This document shows positions 60,571 through 64,000 of a DNA stretch of 64,000 bases, piece by piece. The DNA is taken from the NCBI GenBank assembly GCA_964497615.1, contig CAZCEC010000007.1, forward strand, positions 62,001 through 126,000, given 5' to 3'. Position numbers and translations under genes: made by a program. How positions within the stretch are numbered: the first letter of the stretch is position 1; the number at the start of each line of letters is the position of its first letter. Below the pieces are notes generated by a model. The model was not told the origin of the DNA. It made no database searches and was given only the letters and a program-made list of their open reading frames with translations. The stretch is from CAZCEC01 sp964497615. Lineage in GTDB: Bacteria; Chloroflexota; Anaerolineae; Anaerolineales; UBA6663.

Positions 60571-60576
60571 TAGAAT
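60569..60576 (+). promoter_or_regulatory. Extended -10 box directly before mutS2
   Basis: TGCTAGAAT (60568-60576) fits an extended -10. It ends 10 nt before the ATG at 60587, so the transcript would have almost no leader. No ribosome-binding site precedes the ATG. Confidence 0.5.
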
Positions 60577-60586
60577 CCCCGTCCGT

Positions 60587-63085
60587 ATGGACGCGAAATC
60601 TATCCACACCCTGGAGCTGGCCAAGATCCTCGACCGGCTGAGCGGCTACGCCGCCTTCTCGGCCAGCACCGCCCTGGCCCTGGCCTTGCGCCCCACCGCC
60701 GATCTGGCCGAGGCTCGCCGCCGCCAGCAGCAGACGACCGAAGCCCGCCGCCTGCTGACCGTCAAGCCCGACCTGACGATTGGCGGCGCGCGCGATGTGC
60801 GCCCGCAAGCCCAGTCCGCCGCCATCGGCGGGGTGCTGGAGCCGGGCGAGTTGCTCGATCTGAAGAACACTCTCATCGCCGCCCGCACCATGCAGCGCAC
60901 CTTTGCCCGCCTGGCCGACCAGTTCCCCCGGCTAGCGGCGCTGGCCGACCGCATGGAAGAGACGCCCGGCCTGGTGGAGGCCATCAGCCAGACCCTGGAC
61001 GAGCGCGGCGAGGTGCTCGACTCCGCTTCGGCGCGGCTGGGCGAGATCCGGCGCGAACTGCGCGTGGCGCACGACCGCCTGCTGCAAAAGCTCCAGCGCA
61101 TCCTCACCGACCTCAAGAATGCCCCCTACCTGCAAGAGCCCATCATCACCCAGCGTGACGGGCGCTACGTCATCCCCCTCAAGGCTGATTTCAAGGGCCG
61201 CATCCGCGGCATCGTCCACGACCAGTCGGCCTCCGGCGCCACCCTGTTCATCGAGCCCCTGACGACGGTGGAGCTAAACAACACCTGGCGCGAATTACAA
61301 TTGGCCGAGCAGCAGGAAATCCGCCGCATCCTCACGGCGCTCTCGGCGCTGGTGGGGCAGCAGGCCGGGCGCATCGTGCTGGCGGTGGAGACCCTGGCCG
61401 AGATTGACCTGGCGTTTGCCAAGGCGAAGTATGCGGACGACCTGCGGGCGAGCGAGCCGGTGCTGCGCGAGATTAGAAGTCAGAAGTCGGAGGTCAGAAG
61501 TCGGAAGTCCGACGATCAAGCTCTGACCTCCGACCTCCAACCTCCGACCTCTACGCGAAGCCACCCCGGCACCACCCTCAAGCTGCTCCAGGCCCGCCAC
61601 CCGCTGCTCAGCCCGGCCACGGTCGTGCCGATTGACGTGCTGCTGGACGAGCAGACCTATGCCCTGGTCATCACCGGGCCCAACACCGGCGGCAAGACGG
61701 TGAGCCTCAAGACGATCGGGCTGCTGGCGCTGATGGCGCAGTGCGGGCTGCACATCCCGGCGGGCAGCGGCTCCGAAATCTCGGTCTTCCCCAAGATCTT
61801 CGCCGACATCGGCGACGAGCAATCCATCGAGCAGTCGCTCTCGACCTTCTCGGCGCACGTCACCAACACCATCCGCATCCTCAAGCAGGTGGACGAGCGC
61901 TCGCTGGTGATCCTGGACGAGTTGGGGGCCGGCACCGATCCGGCCGAAGGCTCCGCGCTGGCGCGGGCCATCCTGTCGTATCTGCTGGATATGGGCGCGA
62001 CGACCCTGGTGGCCACGCACTACCCGGAGTTGAAGGGCTACGCCTACGACACCCCCGGCGTGCGCAACGCCAGCATGGAGTTTGACCTGGACACCCTGGC
62101 GCCCACGTTCCGGCTCATCATCGGCCTGCCGGGGCGCTCCAATGCCTTCGCCATCGCGGCGCGGCTGGGGCTGGACGACTCCATCATCGAAGACGCCAAA
62201 AAGATGGTGGGCCAGGCGGACCTGCAAGCCGAACGCCTGCTGGAGGAAATCCATCAGGCCCGCACCGAAGTGCGCGCCGAGCGCACCCGCGCCGAGAATG
62301 CCCGCCGCGATGCCGAGGAAACCGAACGCGACCTGGCCCGCCGCCTGGAAGATATCGAGGGCGAGCGCCGCCGCATCCTAGACGAGGCCCGCCGCCAGGC
62401 CCAGCGCGAATTGGACGCGCTGCGTGAGGAAGTGGCCGAGCAGAAGCGCAAGCTGGCCCGCGCTGCCACCGCCTTGGCCCGCGCCGCCGAACGCGATGAG
62501 GGGGAGGACGACGAATCCCCGGCCGACCTCCTGGACGAGGTGGACGAGGCCCTGGTGGAGGCCGAGACCGTCCATGCCGCGCCGGTGACGGCCCGCCCGG
62601 TGCAGGTGGGCAAGCCGGCGCCGCGCCGCCCCATCCGCCTGGGCGACACCGTGAAGCTAAAGACCCTGAACTCCATCGGCATCGTGACGGCCCTCACCGC
62701 CAGCGAGGCCGAGGTGCAGGTGGGCCGTATGCGCATCCGCGCCCGGCTGGACGAGGTGGAGCTGCGCGGATCGCCGGAGCCGGCGCGCGCGCCCGAACCC
62801 GAACCGCACGCCGGCCCTAATCTTCACCCCTCGCCCGGTCTGGAGTACGACATGCGCGGCCAGATGGTGGAAGAGGGCCTCGCCGGCCTGGAGCGCTACC
62901 TGGACGCCGCCTACCTGGCCGGCCTGCCGTGGGTGCGCATCATCCACGGCAAGGGCACCGGCAAGCTGCGCCAGGCCGTGCGCGAGTTCCTGCGCGCCAA
63001 CCCGGCCGTCACCAGCCTGGAGAGCGGCAAGGAGGGCGAGGGGGGCGATGGGGTGACGGTGGTGAAGCTGGCGGTGGCTGATTGA
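60587..63085 (+). CDS. mutS2: MutS2 family ATPase/endonuclease with in-frame repeat insertion
   Basis: An 832-residue MutS2 protein. MutS2 binds branched DNA or stalled ribosomes and limits recombination. The core region precedes the ATPase with Walker A GPNTGGKTVSLKT, Walker B LVILDELGAGTDPAEG and the following TLVATHYPELK. A long charged coiled coil covers about 545-640. A C-terminal Smr nuclease domain has YDMRGQMVEEGL and IHGKGTGKLRQAV. Residues about 297-324 (Arg/Ser/Lys-rich, then SDLQPPTSTRS) are encoded by an inverted 7-bp repeat array and are not part of the family fold. The gene starts after a near-leaderless promoter and overlaps the next by 4 bases. Confidence 0.94.
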   Translation: MDAKSIHTLELAKILDRLSGYAAFSASTALALALRPTADLAEARRRQQQTTEARRLLTVKPDLTIGGARDVRPQAQSAAIGGVLEPGELLDLKNTLIAARTMQRTFARLADQFPRLAALADRMEETPGLVEAISQTLDERGEVLDSASARLGEIRRELRVAHDRLLQKLQRILTDLKNAPYLQEPIITQRDGRYVIPLKADFKGRIRGIVHDQSASGATLFIEPLTTVELNNTWRELQLAEQQEIRRILTALSALVGQQAGRIVLAVETLAEIDLAFAKAKYADDLRASEPVLREIRSQKSEVRSRKSDDQALTSDLQPPTSTRSHPGTTLKLLQARHPLLSPATVVPIDVLLDEQTYALVITGPNTGGKTVSLKTIGLLALMAQCGLHIPAGSGSEISVFPKIFADIGDEQSIEQSLSTFSAHVTNTIRILKQVDERSLVILDELGAGTDPAEGSALARAILSYLLDMGATTLVATHYPELKGYAYDTPGVRNASMEFDLDTLAPTFRLIIGLPGRSNAFAIAARLGLDDSIIEDAKKMVGQADLQAERLLEEIHQARTEVRAERTRAENARRDAEETERDLARRLEDIEGERRRILDEARRQAQRELDALREEVAEQKRKLARAATALARAAERDEGEDDESPADLLDEVDEALVEAETVHAAPVTARPVQVGKPAPRRPIRLGDTVKLKTLNSIGIVTALTASEAEVQVGRMRIRARLDEVELRGSPEPARAPEPEPHAGPNLHPSPGLEYDMRGQMVEEGLAGLERYLDAAYLAGLPWVRIIHGKGTGKLRQAVREFLRANPAVTSLESGKEGEGGDGVTVVKLAVAD
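61475..61551 (+). repeat. Inverted 7-bp repeat array inside mutS2
   Basis: Units AGAAGTC, AGAAGTC, GGAGGTC, AGAAGTC and GGAAGTC are followed by two spacer units. Then come TGACCTC, CGACCTC, CAACCTC and CGACCTC, the reverse complement theme. The reading frame stays open through all of it. Confidence 0.88.
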
Positions 63086-63981
63086 CCAAACTCGCCGTCC
63101 TCGCCGACCTCCACGGCAACCTGCCCGCCCTCGAAGCCGTCCTGGACGATCTGGCCCAGTTCGCGGTGGACCAGGTGATTGTGGCCGGCGACGTGATCAA
63201 TTGGGGGCCATTCTCCGCGCCGGTGATGGAGCGGGTGGCGGCGGAGGGCTGGACTGTCATCCGCGGCAACAACGAGTATTACCTGCTGGACTACGATACG
63301 CCGCGCGCCCCTGCCGCCTGGAGCGACCGCAACCAGTGGGCCATGCTGGGCTGGCTGCGGGCGCAGTTGGCGGGCCGCTGGCACAGCGTCATCGCCGCCT
63401 GGCCCGACACGCTCTCGCTGCGCTTCCCCGATGCGCCTGCCATCCGCGTGGTGCACGGCTCGCCGCGCAGCAATATCGAACCCCTCTACCCGCACGCGCC
63501 CGAGGCCGAACTGGCCGAGCGGCTAAGGGGCGTGGACGAGCCGACCGTCATCGCTGCGCACACGCACCTGGCGATGGAGCGCCGCATCCCCCGCCCGGCC
63601 CTCAACGGCCGCGGCGATCGCTGGCAGGTGCTCAACCCTGGCTCGGTGGGCGTGCCCCTGGATGGGCAGTTCCTGGGCCGCTACCTGCTGCTCGACGGTG
63701 ACACTTCGGGCTGGCGCGCCACGTTCCGCGCTGTGCCGATTGACCCTGCGCCGGTGCTGGCCGAATTCGACCGGCAGCGCTTCGTCGAGCAGATCGGCCT
63801 CGTGGGCCACTTCGTCCAGGAGGAGTTCCGCCACGCGCGGCTGGCGCTGTCGCCCTTCCTCCGCTGGCACCGCGCGCATCATGCCGGCCGGCCCTTCGGC
63901 CCCGAACTGCTGGCCGCCTATCAGGCGGTGGACCCGGCGCCGTATCTGCCGGAGGCGTACCGCGATGGGTGGCGCCCCTAG
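63082..63981 (+). CDS. Calcineurin-like metallophosphoesterase (YfcE/MJ0936-like)
   Basis: A 299-residue metallophosphoesterase. The metal ligands are in VLADLHGNLPALEAVL, VIVAGDVINWGP, IRGNNEYYLLD, VVHGSPRSN and IAAHTHLAMER. Such small enzymes hydrolyse phosphodiesters; the natural substrate is often unknown. About 80 residues after the last motif form a family-specific tail. The TTG start overlaps the mutS2 stop (TTGA), which suggests co-translation with MutS2. Confidence 0.85.
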   Translation: MTKLAVLADLHGNLPALEAVLDDLAQFAVDQVIVAGDVINWGPFSAPVMERVAAEGWTVIRGNNEYYLLDYDTPRAPAAWSDRNQWAMLGWLRAQLAGRWHSVIAAWPDTLSLRFPDAPAIRVVHGSPRSNIEPLYPHAPEAELAERLRGVDEPTVIAAHTHLAMERRIPRPALNGRGDRWQVLNPGSVGVPLDGQFLGRYLLLDGDTSGWRATFRAVPIDPAPVLAEFDRQRFVEQIGLVGHFVQEEFRHARLALSPFLRWHRAHHAGRPFGPELLAAYQAVDPAPYLPEAYRDGWRP

Positions 63982-64000
63982 TCATGCCGCCCTTCCCCGG

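Noticed and set aside
1..64000. CRISPR array or insertion sequence
   Set aside because: No direct repeats of 25-40 bases with unique spacers were seen, and no transposase-like protein is present; the short tandem arrays have a 7-base period.

Overview
The window is about 64 kb of very GC-rich bacterial DNA. Genes are tightly packed, GTG and TTG starts are common, and many neighbours overlap by 1-4 bases. The gene content (Pro/Thr-rich surface proteins, a WG-repeat lipoprotein, M42 peptidases, a TgpA-like transglutaminase, a fused SdhC-SdhD anchor, a large and redundant glycan cluster) and the style of the short repeats suggest Chloroflexota (Anaerolineae-like). This is an inference from style; no rRNA is present to confirm it.

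Left flank (1-9.7 kb): a succinate dehydrogenase operon (fused membrane anchor, flavoprotein, iron-sulfur subunit), a response regulator-nucleotide cyclase, and a tRNA-Arg(CCU) split by a 696-nt group I intron that carries an HNH endonuclease gene on the opposite strand. These are followed by a GNAT protein, an oxidoreductase remnant, a DinB-like protein and a secreted clan GH-A glycosidase whose linker is encoded by long homopolymer tracts.

Centre (9.8-51.3 kb): a roughly 41-kb surface-polysaccharide locus. It opens with a UDP-HexNAc dehydrogenase and a NusG/RfaH-type antiterminator. It then has a WecA/MraY-type initiating transferase fused to a YvcK/CofD-like domain, a Wzz-like protein, sugar-nucleotide enzymes, two O-antigen ligase-type polymerases, a MurJ-type flippase, glycosyltransferases and methyltransferases. 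A DUF362/CapK/bi-domain oxidoreductase/alpha-toroid module leads into WecG-WecB. Two GDP-heptose gene sets follow: HddA-HddC-GmhA-GmhB::transaldolase on the plus strand, and GmhA, HddA and GmhB copies at 46.5-51.3 kb. There are two polyprenyl-phosphate glycosylphosphotransferases, one of which lacks the usual catalytic Asp-Glu pair. WecB, the dehydrogenase and WecG together suggest a ManNAcA-type residue; the heptose genes suggest a heptosylated glycan.

Right flank (51.2-64 kb): three consecutive M42 aminopeptidase genes, a Pro/Thr-rich membrane-anchored protein, the WG-repeat lipoprotein, a secreted protein with its own promoter and a structured leader, the transglutaminase-like membrane protein, a small conserved-looking protein, MutS2 and a metallophosphoesterase.

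At least seven loci carry degenerate tandem 7-bp repeats, two arranged as inverted arrays. They lie in intergenic gaps, at the 3' ends of genes and in frame inside mutS2, and look like a mobile or expanding short-repeat family of this genome.
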